Translations under genes and position numbers: made by a program
Assembly (NCBI GenBank): GCA_014529385.2
Contig: CM043970.1
Coordinates: 65,552,496-65,616,495 of the forward strand
Reading direction: 5' to 3'
Source: Adiantum capillus-veneris
Lineage: Eukaryota > Streptophyta > Polypodiopsida > Polypodiales > Pteridaceae
DNA length: 64,000 nt
Notes under the pieces: generated by a model
What the model was told of the DNA's origin: nothing
The model's input: only the letters and a program-made list of their open reading frames with translations
Database searches by the model: none
Shown here: piece by piece, positions 49,090-59,159 of the stretch
Layout: each line of letters opens with the position of its first letter
Position numbering within the stretch: the first letter of the stretch is position 1

Positions 49090-49680
49090 GAGCAGACTCA
49101 TCTATCATAAAAGATAGATCATTGTGAGTTGCCATAGACACCACATTGACCCATGGTCGTCGTGAAAGTGCATCGACCACTTGATTGTGCTTGCCAACAA
49201 TGTGAGCAATATGAAATTTAAATTGCAAAAGAAATTTTGCCTACCTCATTTGTTTTTCGGGGAGCTTGGTTTGCGTCATGAAGTTCTTGAGGCTTTGTGA
49301 TGCATTCGTAGGATGAATGGAGTCCCCAAGAGATAGTGTTTCCACGTGTTTAGGGCATATAGAATAGCTAATAGCTTTTTTTTGTATTTGCCCAATACTC
49401 ACTTATTGAAGTTGAGTCTTTGACTCTCATATGTTATGGCATGCCCTTCTTGAAGCAAAATAGCTCCAAGGCAATCACCACAAGCATCAAATTGGACCTC
49501 AAATGGCTTTGAGAGATTTAGTAGTGTGAACACACGTTGAGAGATAAGCTTCTCAAAAGTTTCTTGCACTTTTGCAGTCCATGAATACTTAACATTCTTT
49601 TTTTGTTAAGTCATGTAATAGGCACACATACCCATAAAGCTTTGTACCTCTTGTAGATTCCTTGGATTAGGCCATCTTTT
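49090..49680 (-). pseudogene. Element L RNase H and RT connection
   Basis: Minus-strand DNA is collinear with K 39752-40398, including codons for the QCDACGDC-, EGHAITYES- and EKELLAI-type motifs, but frames are broken throughout. Confidence 0.7.
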
Positions 49681-49720
49681 TATTACCTCTAACTTTGTTG
49701 CATCCATATGAGTGCCATCA

Positions 49721-50140
49721 TTAGAGATAATGTGACCTAAGTATTGAATCTCTTGTAGAAAAAAAATCACTTTTCTTTTGATTAATGAAAAGCTTGTTCT
49801 CTCTCACAACTTGAAAGGTTGCCTGGAGGTGTTGCTTGTACTCTTCAAGAGAATTTGGATGGCCTGAAGATTTTTGTCCATCATGAGTTTGAATGCGTTT
49901 GGAGCATTTGTCAGGCCAAAACTTGTAAATTATCAAATAGATTTTTTTAACCCGTGGCACAGGAAATCTATTTTTGATAGTGATCTTATTTAGTGCTCTA
50001 TACTCGACACACATGTGATATGTGTTGTCTTTCTTTTGCACTAGAAGCAATGGTGAACAAAATGGGGAGGAGCTAGACCTCACCAATCCCTTTTTTTTTT
50101 TTTTAAACGAATTCATGCACTTGCCTCATGATCTCCTCTT
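49721..50140 (-). pseudogene. Element L reverse transcriptase, both catalytic segments deleted
   Basis: SPFCSPLLLVQKKDNTYHMC and YRALNKITIKNRFPVPR are standard. The next motif jumps to FGLTNAPNAFKLMMDK (in another frame), so the segment with the first catalytic Asp is gone. MMDK then jumps to SLEEYKQHLQATFQVV, which removes the FxDD box. Two separate deletions therefore remove all catalytic Asp residues. Confidence 0.88.
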
Positions 50141-50313
50141 ATTGAGCTTGTGAAACTCGATAAGGAGGCTTGTTAGGCAGTGAGCTTCTTGATAGGAGCT
50201 CTTGCATGGTCATCATCCCTCATTTTAGAGATAGCTCACAAGGGTTGTCATCGATGAAAACATCTTGGAATCCTTTTAGAAAATTAGACAACTCTAATTC
50301 CTCTTGATTCCCT

Positions 50314-50709
50314 TTATTGCAGGGATATGGTGTTCCCCAACTCATTAGCATCTATGTACATGCTCTTTTCCCTGTAGGTGAAGTAGATTCTCCTTTCAAG
50401 GAACTTCATGTTGGAAGCCATGCGCTTAAACCATGGTGCCCCAACGATAGCATTCTCATGTTTGAGAGGGGAGATGAAGAAATCCTCTTTGTCCAAATAG
50501 CTTTGGACATGAAGCCTTAATTTTCCAATGAAAGAAGCAACTGAGACTTCTTGCCCCTTGATAGCTCCATTGGCTTTCAATGCATCTCCCATCTTGTGGG
50601 CTTGTATGCCTAGCTTAGTGGTCAACTCTATGGATATGAAGTTGTGAGTTGAACTAAGGCCAAACAAAATAAAGGCATCATGCTCTTGCATCTTTCCCCA
50701 AGAGAACAA
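50314..50709 (-). pseudogene. Element L protease, active site lost
   Basis: AFILFGLSSTHNFISIEL matches the gypsy protease signature, normally ...LxDSGSTHNFIS, but the catalytic D-S-G is replaced by G-L-S. VGAPWFKRM is the second motif (usually LGxPWL). Confidence 0.85.
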
Positions 50710-51640
50710 GGACGATAACCATGGCCTTGCTCCCTACACTTAAAACATTTGTGGTCCTTACTAAAAGCTTCTAGCTCTTTAGGAGAGAGTTTATATTTAC
50801 CTTTGTAAACTCCCTTCTCGTTGGACCAATTGTTGTTGTTGTTGGAATAGCCTTGTAAGAATTTTGGGCATTGGTTTTCCCCTTGGCAACATTTTTTGTC
50901 TTTATTTTCCATGGGCTTGACATTCCGTCTAGCCCCTTGTTGGAAATTGATGCGCGAAGCAACCATGGTGTGGTGGATTACTTTGATAGAACCAGTCCGT
51001 TGAGAGTTGACATACTCGGCCATCTCTTTGGGTAATCCCGCACAGAATTGTTACTTTTGCTCGACAAAGTCTATATTTTGAAAGATAGTAGCCTTGAGAT
51101 GTAAATCCCAAAACTTGTCCACATATTTGTGGATAGACTCATGAGAGAGAAGCTTTAAACTTCACCATTTAGTAAGCACTTGTTCCTTTGCATCACTTGC
51201 AAGGAATTGCTTCTTGATGGAAACTCGTAGAGTTTTCCATGTCTTTGGGGCTTCGCCGTTGCCACGAAGGCTAGCCACCATTGACGAGCCAATTTTTGGA
51301 AGTGCATAGCTACATGGTGTAGCTTGGAGGACTCCGTGAAGCCTTCGTCTCCAAAGGCCCATCAAATTGTTGGATGAAGGCCAATACTTTGTCGGTAGCA
51401 CTAAAGGTGCATCATAGGTGAGAAAAGAGATACTCTTTCCTCCCTCTTTGAGCTTCTTTAGCTTTTGTGACCTTCGCCATGGAGGGTAAGATTTGTGATG
51501 TCCTCCCGTCTTGTATTCTCTAGAAGAACGTCTAGACCGCCATCTTCATGGAGCCACATCTTTTGAGCAACCTATGGAGTCATTACTTTCTAGTTCGTTG
51601 GATTCCTCCTCTCGTTGTCGTGCCGCTTCGCTCCCATGAC
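50628..51640 (-). pseudogene. Element L gag, capsid and zinc knuckle
   Basis: Knuckle CFKCREQGHGYRPC (CX2CX4HX4C) near 50710-50755. Capsid codons such as APKTWKTLRVSIKKQFLAS and EQVLTKW lie at 51162-51260, and the N-terminal side (EAARQREEESNE) at about 51590-51640, where foreign DNA begins. Confidence 0.82.
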
Positions 51641-52262
51641 AAGAAAATGAGCAAAGGAAAGCCAATCAGGTTTATTTGAATCTTACATGGTTAATTAGCA
51701 GTTATAAGGGCTTGCTAACAAGACAATTTATAAGCTGAAAGTGTGCCAGATGCGGCTCTAAGGGTCAAAAGATGTCTTGGTAATGCTGAATAATGAGTAT
51801 TCTTGAAGTGGTCATAGCTGGGATTTTATTAATCCAAGTTGAAGAACTCAAAAAGTCTACATGCCTGTCTTTACGGCTCGTCAATCGGAGCTATGGGTAA
51901 GAAGTTATGACAGTTTTAAGTTGAGTCAGTAGATCTGTACCGGATTGAGCACCTGCTGATAAAAGGTCAAAGATGATAGGAATGCATGAGTCCAAAGTGC
52001 TCACTTTCAAAAGCATGTCGGTCTTTTGAGTTCATCAATCGGGGTTTCAGTTGGCAAGATATGGCCAATTTAAGTATCACCGGGGGCCGGGCTCGAACCG
52101 CCCTGGTCGGCTCGGTCGAAGTGCTATTTGGGAATTTTGACATTGACCAAGTTTTGGGACGTTATGCAGCAATGGTTTGGTTGATATGTTGAGCCTGACA
52201 AGAATTATTTACTGGAGTTTGCTTATAGCAGGAAATTTCCAACACAACTATGGCTTAAGCAG

Positions 52263-52500
52263 AAACGAAGTCGAGGGTTTTTGCATCTTAATGGTTTGGG
52301 CAAGGTCTGCAACACTAAAATGAGCAATAAAATTCATGATGATATTGTCATAAAAAACCAGATGTCGTGCTAGGCACTGCCTTGGCCGGGGAAGAAATGT
52401 TGTGCTTGACAATGCCTTTGCCGATATGTATGCCAAATGTGGTGCCCTTACCAATGCTGTGGCCGCCCAATGGATAATACCTAATGTGGTGTCCTTATGA
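52263..52500 (+). pseudogene. PPR protein fragment (pseudogene)
   Basis: Three frames together give FCILMVWARSATLK, KIHDDIVIKN, PDVVLGTALA and then GRNVVLDNAFADMYAKCGAL with NVVSL. The D-M-Y-A-K-C-G and NVVS words are hallmarks of plant PLS-class PPR proteins, which bind organelle RNA in editing and processing. The last open run is 52378-52497 followed by TGA. Frameshifts near 52394 and 52345 and a stop near 52305 make it non-coding. It is probably a captured or stranded host gene piece. Confidence 0.8.
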
Positions 52501-52793
52501 AGGAAACCGGCCGCCCAAAGGCCAAGGGCCATAAACCCAAAGGGCTGCCCGTTTACAAAAGGATTTTTTTCATTTTAAATGAGTGTGAATCCAAGCAAAG
52601 AAAAAGGGGCATGGCGTGCAACACAGATCGCAGGCAGCGGAGGTAGAAGAGATAAGCTTACAGCGAGCGCAGGGATCCTCGAGTCACGACGGCCATGAAG
52701 CAAGTGTTGGTGAGCAACCCCAGGCGATCATTTTTGGTGTTCTTTCCACCGCAAACCATGTTGGTCATCAGCCTGGCTGCCACGTCATCAAGC

Positions 52794-52830
52794 AGCCATT
52801 CCCATTAGCGATATCGCTAATGGGATGGCT
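52794..52830. repeat. 37-bp near-perfect palindrome
   Basis: Centre GCGATATCGC, arms CCCATTA/TAATGGG, extended by AGCCAT/ATGGCT with one extra T on the left. Perfect over the central 24 bp. Confidence 0.9.
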
Positions 52831-52959
52831 AAAAATAGGATGGCCATGCAAAAGAAAGGGACGGCTCTTGGGGATTCTTTTTCATCAGCATCTTGGGGTT
52901 GAGTTCCTCTCTCCGAAGGAAGGCTCTCTAAGCCAAGGCCTCTGGAACTCATTAGCCAT

Positions 52960-53700
52960 CGTGCTACCAAAGCTCTCGAAATTGTGCTACCAAAGCTCTC
53001 GAACTCGTTCTTCCAAAGCTCTTGAACTCGGAAGCAAAAGTGAGCCCATTATTCCTAATCTCCTCCACATATCTTCAAGCTCCTTAAGCTCAAAATCCTC
53101 TTCATAAGTGAGAGCTCTCAAGCTCTCGAAGCTCGGAAGCCTTCTCCTCATTTCATTCTGAGCACTCTCTATCCACGAGAAGAAGAAGAAGCCTCTTAAG
53201 CTTTCATTAACCTAATCGAAACCTCTTAAGCCATCTTTAATCCGCTCTTAACCTCGTATACCATCCAAACCATATTCGAATCTTCAAGCCTTAAGCTCTT
53301 CTCTTTCTCCTCATGATAAGTTAAGCTCGAAAGCTCGGAAGTTGGGCCTCATGCCTTCAAAAGTCTCAAGCTCATCATAAACGGGTAATCTTATTCTCTT
53401 AAGCTCCATATCTTAAACTCGCTTAATTAATTTCTTAAGCTCCTCTTTATAATCCACAAGTTCCGAATCTCCCCCTATTCTCTTAAGCTTTAAAAAGCTC
53501 ACATAATCAAGTTCCTGATCTCGCTAATCCCCCAATTTTGTCCTCAAGCCATCCTAAACCTCGCTATTCTCCTTAAACCTAATCCCTTTCGAATTCATAA
53601 GCCAAGATATCATTAAAGCCATCATTAGTCATTAAAATCCTCAAGCCTAACTTCATTAGCCATCCTTGATCTGCTCGAAGCTCATTATCCATTCTAATCG
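52960..53700. repeat. AAGCTC-rich low-complexity region
   Basis: Words such as AAAGCTCTCGAA, CTCTTAAGC and AAGCTCG recur every 15-40 bp without a fixed period. No ORF. Confidence 0.6.
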
Positions 53701-54045
53701 AGGATCAGAAGACAGAGTACGCAGAGTTTTATTAAATTTTCTGTTTAGCACCTGGATTAAGCCAGGATTTCTTCTTGTAAGGAGCATTAAGCCTCCATTA
53801 GGGATTGGTTAATCATGGATTTTGTCGATTAACTAGAATTAGGAAAACTGCTTGTTCTGAATACTGTTGTCGGTTATTGCATCTGCTACACCTTTTTTTT
53901 CCCACACCTCTCACAGCCAGAGGCCCGGTGCCTTCCCGGCTCACCTTTCGTACAATTATCCCCCGACATCGTATGGGAGAGAGTCTTCTTTTGGGTGTCT
54001 CACCAAGAGGCCTCCTGAGCTCTCTCTCCTCTTTGAGAGGAAACA

Positions 54046-54264
54046 AAATCCATAAGCACGAAGTTGTTGAGTAACTTCGGCTTGCAAAGAGGGGTTGCCC
54101 ATAGCTTGTTGCAACCTAGTAACAAGATAATTAACAAACATGGGGGCATCATCATTAACACCTTCATGAGCAAAATCAAAGTTATCAATGTTCATTCTAC
54201 TCTCTTGGTTATTGTCAACCATGTTAATTAAACTTAGGTGTTTACTTAGTGTATGCTTTGGCAA
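54046..54264 (-). pseudogene. Element L gag N-terminus
   Basis: Starts with Met at 54264. MVDNNQESRMNIDNFDFAH and APMFVNYLVTRLQQAMGNP are present, then LRAYGF runs into the foreign block. The same region starts gag in K. Confidence 0.75.
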
Positions 54265-54623
54265 TTCAAAACCTTAGTTGCTACTCCTCTTAGCCTTTGA
54301 AAATAGACACTTAAGTATCTACACCCACGGCTCGAATTGGTTAATTATAGAGAGTAGTGGAGTGAGTCTAACATAGCGAAGTTGCCGAGGGATAGCTCCT
54401 TTCGGACTTCTTATGGCTCAATAATGGTAAAGCCGTAGGCAAGTCTAAAAAGACTCCATTATTAAGACCAAAGCTCCCGAGGTGTGCACCATATCCCACA
54501 TAGTGGGCTCAACAAAACCGATAATAGGTCCCAGTCCCACTTACCCTAATATAATTAACAAAATCAACCATTAATAGGCTACTTAAGGAAATCTCTTCTT
54601 AAGCAAGAAAAGAGAAACCTAAT

Positions 54624-54636
54624 GCTTTGATACCAA
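54624..54636 (-). other. Primer-binding site of element L
   Basis: Minus strand TTGGTATCAAAGC right after LTR end CCATTACA, one base from the initiator tRNA-Met complement. Confidence 0.85.
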
Positions 54637-56115
54637 TGTAATGGAAATGGCCTATGAACTTTGAGAGTAGCAGAATTAGGAAATTAGGTGGAGCACTTTT
54701 GAGAGATTACTTTGTGAGCATAGTGGGTGAACTTAATTGATGGTAGCAACATAAACATGGTACTTAGTTAACTTGGCATGAACAATACTTTTGCAAGAGA
54801 GAGAGTTTAGAGAACATGACAATAGTTGAGGACCGGATTCATATGGAGCCGGTCCCCCCTCCAATAGGCATTTGTATTATAGTTTCTCCCATCAAGAGAG
54901 ACTTGGTACAATACAATCTTTGTGTTCCTTATGACCTATGTGATGCAATGACGATGGAAAGCTTCATGCATCACAATCATAACATAAACTTGTAGAAAGC
55001 ATTAACTATCCCAAGCCTCAGTCCCAAGGCCTCAGACACCTTCGAAGGTGGAGAGAGCTAGCGGGGAATGAGGATAGGGAAGAGGAAGAAGAAACATTCC
55101 ATAGGAGAAAGAAGTAGTTCCTCACTTATCATTACTCTTCTTGCTAGCATACATAATAGGATAGTAATGGATTTGGAGAAGATGGCAAGCTTAAGCATTG
55201 AAGCATGGCTCTTGGTTGGATTTGCATTCCATAGCCAAGAGTGTTGGTGTAGGCTTTCACTCTCACAAAGCTTGGAGAAGGACGTGGTGTTCCTCAACTT
55301 TCACCAAGTGAGAATGGCCTTCCAAATGAGTTGTGTATGGAGTATACCCCGCTAGCACCCCCCTTCCTTGCTTTGTGCGAAATTTGTTCATGTTGCAAGC
55401 TCATTGGACCCCTCTCCCCTTAGCCAATCACATGCCGCATGCAGTCAAGCACATGGGTAGTCTTTTGACAAGTGTCCTCCTTACCCCTTAGAGAGAGAGA
55501 GCTTGAAAATATCTAGATATTTGTTAGATGGAAGTAGAAGCTCATTGGACCCCTCTTTAGCCCAACCAATAGCATTCAAGCACACCGTGTGGTTAAGCTT
55601 AGTGAGAGTCTGACATGTGTCCCATGTGCTCTTTTAGAATTCCCCTAACTTTGAGATTTTTATGCATAGGAAGTTTCTGAAGCAACTTCCTCATTAAGTG
55701 TGTAGGTTCTCTTTTTGACTCAAGCATCTTACCCCCCATGCATAGGAAGCTTCTCAAGCAACTTCCTCATTAAATGTGACAAGTACCTTAGTCATCAAGC
55801 ATGACAAGCACCTTAGGTGGAGTTCCCACCTCAAACTCAGCCTTAGCTTGCTTAAGGTCAAAGGACTTTTAACACTAACCATTGGAGATCTTTAATGAAG
55901 CTAACTTTAAGGTCGTTTAAGCTTCATTAGTTAACCTTGCTCTTTGACATACCATCTCTCATTTGGGCCCCTTTACCATTGGCCCCGTGTTGAGATAGAT
56001 CCGTAAGCACGTGTCTATATTCTAACCCTTGTTCCCATTTATTATCCCATGTTAAATGATCAGTTTAATATGAGAAAATCATTTGGGTTGGTTAGATATT
56101 AGATATTTGATGACA
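54637..56115 (-). repeat. Element L 5' LTR (1479 bp)
   Basis: TGTAATGGAAATGGCC to TTTGATGACA. Followed by GGGAT and copia M codons. Confidence 0.93.
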
Positions 56116-56120
56116 GGGAT

Positions 56121-56240
56121 GATTTGGGTGTTGGACATGACACTGCCAATTACACTATCTAACATGATAGTCAGAGCGCATTTGGGTGTTGGACATGACA
56201 CTGCCAATTACACTATCTAACATGATAGTCAGAGCGCATT
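56121..56240 (+). repeat. 58-bp tandem duplication in copia M RNase H
   Basis: TTTGGGTGTTGGACATGACA...GAGCGCA occurs at 56123 and again at 56181 without a mismatch. It breaks the frame (58 is not a multiple of 3) and starts 3 bp from the L target duplication. Confidence 0.93.
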
Positions 56241-56460
56241 GGCAGTTGCGAGGAACCCAATTTTTCATGCTCGCCCAAAGCACATTGAGGTGCATTACCA
56301 CTATGTCAGGGAGAGGCTCTCAGTAGGAGAGATAAGCTTGGCTTATGTGCCACCACAGGACAACCTTGCAGATCTTTTCACAAAGGCATTGTCTCGTGAG
56401 AAGTTTGAAGCTTTTCGCAAAGCTTTGGGCTTACTCCCCTTTGTGGACGGATCATGTCCT
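56230..56460 (+). pseudogene. Copia M RNase H C-terminus
   Basis: ALAVARNPIFHARPKHIEVH, RERLSVGEISLAYVPPQDN, LADLFTKALSREKFEAFRKAL. This stretch is intact in itself and ends the pol protein, 60-70 bp before the polypurine tract. Confidence 0.9.
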
Positions 56461-56515
56461 CAAGGCATGGCACTTCTTTATTCTCTATGTTCCAGCTCTC
56501 GTTCACCGCATCACT

Positions 56516-56528
56516 CCTAGGGGGGATT
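56516..56528 (+). other. Polypurine tract of copia M
   Basis: CCTAGGGGGGATT before TGTTACC. Confidence 0.8.
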
Positions 56529-56758
56529 TGTTACCATATACATGTGGTAGTGATGTGTGTGAACACACTTAGGACCACCGGGGCATTTTTTCCCTCACTA
56601 GGAGGTTTTTCTCCTCCGTGCATTGTATATATGCCCATCATTCTAGGGCTATCTTATCTTTCCATTGCACACTAAGTAATACTCCCTTTGTTGTGTGCCT
56701 TGAGCTTCCTTCGTCTTCTCCAAGCTATGTGTGTTTCCTTGCAACCGTATTTCCAACA
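56529..56758 (+). repeat. Copia M 3' LTR (230 bp)
   Basis: TGTTACCATATACATGTGG...TATTTCCAACA, with a TGTATATATG promoter-like box at about 56623-56632. Followed by CATCA, a 4/5 match to the left flank TATCA. Confidence 0.92.
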
Positions 56759-56763
56759 CATCA

Positions 56764-57390
56764 AAACCAAACAGGAAGTTGTATTTTTGGTATGTCATAG
56801 AAGCAAAGCCCTATAACAAAGCTGCCTTTTTAGATTTAGCACAATGCTTGCTTATTAGCTTCTTCATGTTGCTAGATAGACGTGCTCACCCAACTAGACT
56901 CCAAGTGCTGATATCCATAGGCGACAACCTTGTCAGGCTGCCCGCCATCCTCAACAAGACAAGGAGGAGAAAGATGCTAATCATTAACAATTTGTGCTAG
57001 AGACATCCATTGTCCATTTTGGGACAACATGCTCCAAGTCTTGAGATTTTGTTTGAAGCATTTTGTGCGATTCTGTGGTAGGCTTGAGACCATCACAATG
57101 TGGGATGAATCCAATTCCTATGGAATCTTGCAATAGGAAATCCTTTGAGCAAAAAATGCAGTTAGGTACTTTCTAGTGCCTCTTAATCTCGAAACCGGAG
57201 GACCAAAACCTGCATATACGAGTAGAGCCAAAAGGAGTGATAGATATACATTGGTGAAGTAATAACATCCCAAAGAGACATATTAGACCAATCCTTATAA
57301 TGCTGGAGGTGGAATTCAAGAATGGTTATTTTAATGAGATAGGCCCAATAGTCATTTGAGTAGTCCAAGGCGTCCAATGGCAATGTCTAT
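56764..57390 (-). pseudogene. Possible decayed LINE-type region (right side of copia M)
   Basis: The minus strand continues the flank seen at 34250-34845 and has a 66-codon ORF (57183-57383), with only faint resemblance to LINE RT. No catalytic box. Low support; it may be other decayed DNA. Confidence 0.25.
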
Positions 57391-57936
57391 AAACTTAAAC
57401 TTAAGTGGGTGGAGTAGCAAGCAAAAAGAAGGAGGTACCATGAGTCTTAGAGCGCCTTCTCATAGGACTGCTAGTGGGATTTTAAAGTGCCTTCGTTCTC
57501 TCACACCCCCTCTCGTACACCTGCTGAACACACTGCTCAGTGAACTTTGGAGCATTTTTCACCTCCAACGTGGATGGTCGTTGAACCACCCTCTAAAACA
57601 CTGAATCGCATCCGAAATCGGATGTAGGCAGTCAACCTGATTTTTGAAGCAAATTATGACCAAACAGTGTATTCAATCAGGCACCAACAACACCTTCAAC
57701 TGGCTGTAGGCTTGGTGTATGGGATTGCATAACCATAGGAAAGTAGGCCGCCTACTTTTGACGGCCCCTTGGCTCGGAGGCGATTGTATGGCTTCTATGG
57801 GCAGGCGCTCTTAGGGGTAGCTAATCAATCCTCCTTAACGCTAGTCGAATGTGTGAGCTTAATAAAAAATAAAATAAAATGAAGTGGGGAACGTTGTGTT
57901 TGTCGTGATTTATGATTAGATTACCTGCACAAGTAC

Positions 57937-57940
<4 letters not shown>
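57391..57940 (+). promoter_or_regulatory. Presumed upstream region of the SEC11 exon
   Basis: No ORF or retroelement motif recognised. Contains a short perfect inverted repeat CATCCGA-AA-TCGGATG at 57609-57624. An A-rich run (AATAAAAAATAAAATAAAA) at about 57860-57880 is no clear TATA box. Its role is inferred from position only. Confidence 0.35.

Positions 57941-57979
<39 letters not shown>
57941..57979 (+). repeat. (AG)n microsatellite upstream of SEC11 start
   Basis: 39 bp of AG, ending 46 bp before the ATG. GA repeats are common in plant 5' UTRs and core promoters and can bind GAGA-type factors; here this is inference. Confidence 0.85.
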
Positions 57980-57983
<4 letters not shown>

Positions 57984-58025
57984 TAGAGGAACGCTAACGA
58001 GTAGCGAGTCTCTGTAGCTGCCGCG

Positions 58026-58125
58026 ATGGGAATGATGGGCAGCGTGTCAGACTACGTCAGGGAGACGGTGGATTCCATACGCTCCATACAAATCAGACAA
58101 CTCTTGTTGCAGCTGGTCACGCTCG
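58026..58125 (+). CDS. SEC11: SEC11 signal peptidase complex catalytic subunit, first coding exon
   Basis: The ATG at 58026 opens a 100-nt exon: MGMMGSVSDYV then ETVDSIRSIQIRQLL and LQLVTLG, ending at a consensus donor GTAAGT (58126-58131). This matches the N-terminus of plant SEC11, where MG...(E/Q)xVDSIKSIQIR is followed by a hydrophobic segment and the serine-protease core. SEC11 cuts signal peptides at the ER membrane as part of the signal peptidase complex. The predicted N-terminus is about five residues longer than the short plant form I recall. The next exon, which should begin with a completed Gly then MIVTSAL-like codons, is not found up to 64000. So either a large TE-filled intron follows or this is an isolated exon copy. 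No damage is visible in the exon. Confidence 0.85.
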
Positions 58126-59020
58126 GTAAGTGTCCTGTCGATTGTCATTCTTTACGCAAGATTGATGATAATTCTGCGTAGTACGCGAACAAATGGTAAG
58201 TTCATGCAGGGTCCCTTGAACTTCTCTGCTTCCGCTGTTGCTTCTTCAACAAACTACGAGAAGAAGTGCTTCGTAGAAAGCACTTGGTGATGTTAAGATT
58301 GAGATTATAACACTGTATAAGGAGATGAGGAGGAAGATATTTTTTAAGTATGACAAGAAAGGGTGAAGTCCCATCACATCACAATTTGATGGTTTTGATG
58401 AGAATTGGATACATTGCAATCAACATTGATATCGAAAGTGTGTGCCAGTGTGGAGAACTATCAGGAAAGAAGAAGATTTGGTTGCATTGTGTGGCGGTAC
58501 TGCAAGCCAAACCAAGCTTTAGTCTTTGGATAGCTTTTACTATCTCTGAAAGGTGCTCGATTAATCAAAGATGGCGCCAAAGGGAAAGTTGGCCAGTAGT
58601 TAGGATGTCAGGGTGGCAAACAATTTGAGCATCTCTATAGCTATGCCGCTTAACAATGCATAATTCTTTTGTCTCAGCACCATGAAGCAGACTGCCTGAA
58701 CTCTCGAGAATCCCATTTTACAAAACTTGGCATGTTCTCGGAAATTTACAAGCCAACCCCCACAGTAGGCAGTAGAAGAACCTTTGTTAAAGCTTGGATC
58801 TGTAGCATGTGCTAAATTCTCAACTTAATTCAGTATCTCTACCCCAATTTTTAAGCTTTTGAAGTCGATGTGTATCAATTGTTTTTGCTTTTAACTGATT
58901 CATCTCACAACAATGTGCCAAATTTGGCTCGAAACGTAGGGACATTGCCACATCTTAGATGTTAGATTAGACTGTAACTGGCTGGCCATTGATGAGGAGA
59001 GGCATTCACAAACTTTTTAT
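58126..59020 (+). other. Presumed SEC11 intron 1, first part
   Basis: Begins GTAAGTGTCC. No SEC11 coding sequence or element motif seen. A hairpin AAGTGCTT-CGTAG-AAAGCACTT lies near 58266-58287. A 92-codon ORF (58350-58628) has no recognisable product. Confidence 0.5.
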
Positions 59021-59150
59021 CTATGAAACAATAGACTTAGACATCCCATGTAGCTGAAAGATGTGTGAGACAAACAACTTTGCCAAATGATCGGCCATCA
59101 CTGGCTTCTTCATTGGTACGAAGAGAGAATGGTACTGTGAGAGAGAGAGA
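59021..59150 (-). pseudogene. Gypsy integrase fragment
   Basis: Minus strand reads SLFVPMKKPVMADHLAKLF and SHIFQLHGMSKSIVS, the stretch between the first and second catalytic Asp of gypsy integrases. Nothing else of that element is adjacent; a GA run (59137-59157) follows. Confidence 0.75.
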
Positions 59151-59159
59151 GAAAGAAGA

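Larger units (their letters stand above)
51637..54045 (+). other. Foreign 2.4-kb block inside element L gag
   Basis: L gag stops at about 51637 and resumes at about 54046 (LRAYGF on the minus strand). The block carries a PPR pseudogene fragment, a near-perfect palindrome (52794-52830), and a low-complexity stretch at 52960-53700 dense in AAGCTC and CTTAAGC words. A possible solo LTR (TGACAAG...CTGCTACA, 51637-53890) would explain most of it, but I see no target duplication, so the nature of the block is open. Confidence 0.5.
45777..56115 (-). mobile_element. Element L: Ty3/gypsy of the K family, full-length but degenerate
   Basis: LTRs 45777-47389 and 54637-56115 flank a 7.2-kb internal region in minus orientation. 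Target duplication TGGAT/GGGAT (45772-45776, 56116-56120), 4 of 5 bases. The copia frame resumes after removal. The LTRs are nearly identical apart from a tandem repeat, yet pol is badly deleted, so this copy was probably already defective when it moved. A 2.4-kb foreign block sits in gag. Confidence 0.92.
34846..56758 (+). mobile_element. Copia element M, split by gypsy insertions K and L
   Basis: Pieces 34846-36973, 44410-45776 and 56116-56758 form one Ty1/copia element in order: LTR, gag, protease, integrase start, RT, RNase H, polypurine tract, LTR. At both insertion sites the coding frame resumes after one copy of the target duplication is removed. Outer flanks are TATCA (34841-34845) and CATCA (56759-56763), a 4/5 match consistent with its own target duplication. 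Most of the integrase core is deleted and several frameshifts are present, so it is dead. Confidence 0.9.

Noticed and set aside
52080-52110. GGGCTCGAACCG, which resembles a tRNA B box on the minus strand
   Set aside because: No A box, anticodon arm or cloverleaf pairing around it, and no SINE-like tail.
53956-54074. Part of the 102-codon minus ORF beyond LRAYGF as real gag
   Set aside because: The sequence past about 54046 no longer matches the gag family and belongs to the foreign block.
58350-58628. 92-codon ORF as a second SEC11 exon or a separate gene
   Set aside because: Its translation lacks the SEC11 core (no MIVTSAL-type start, no S-G-S-M-E-P box) and resembles no family I know.
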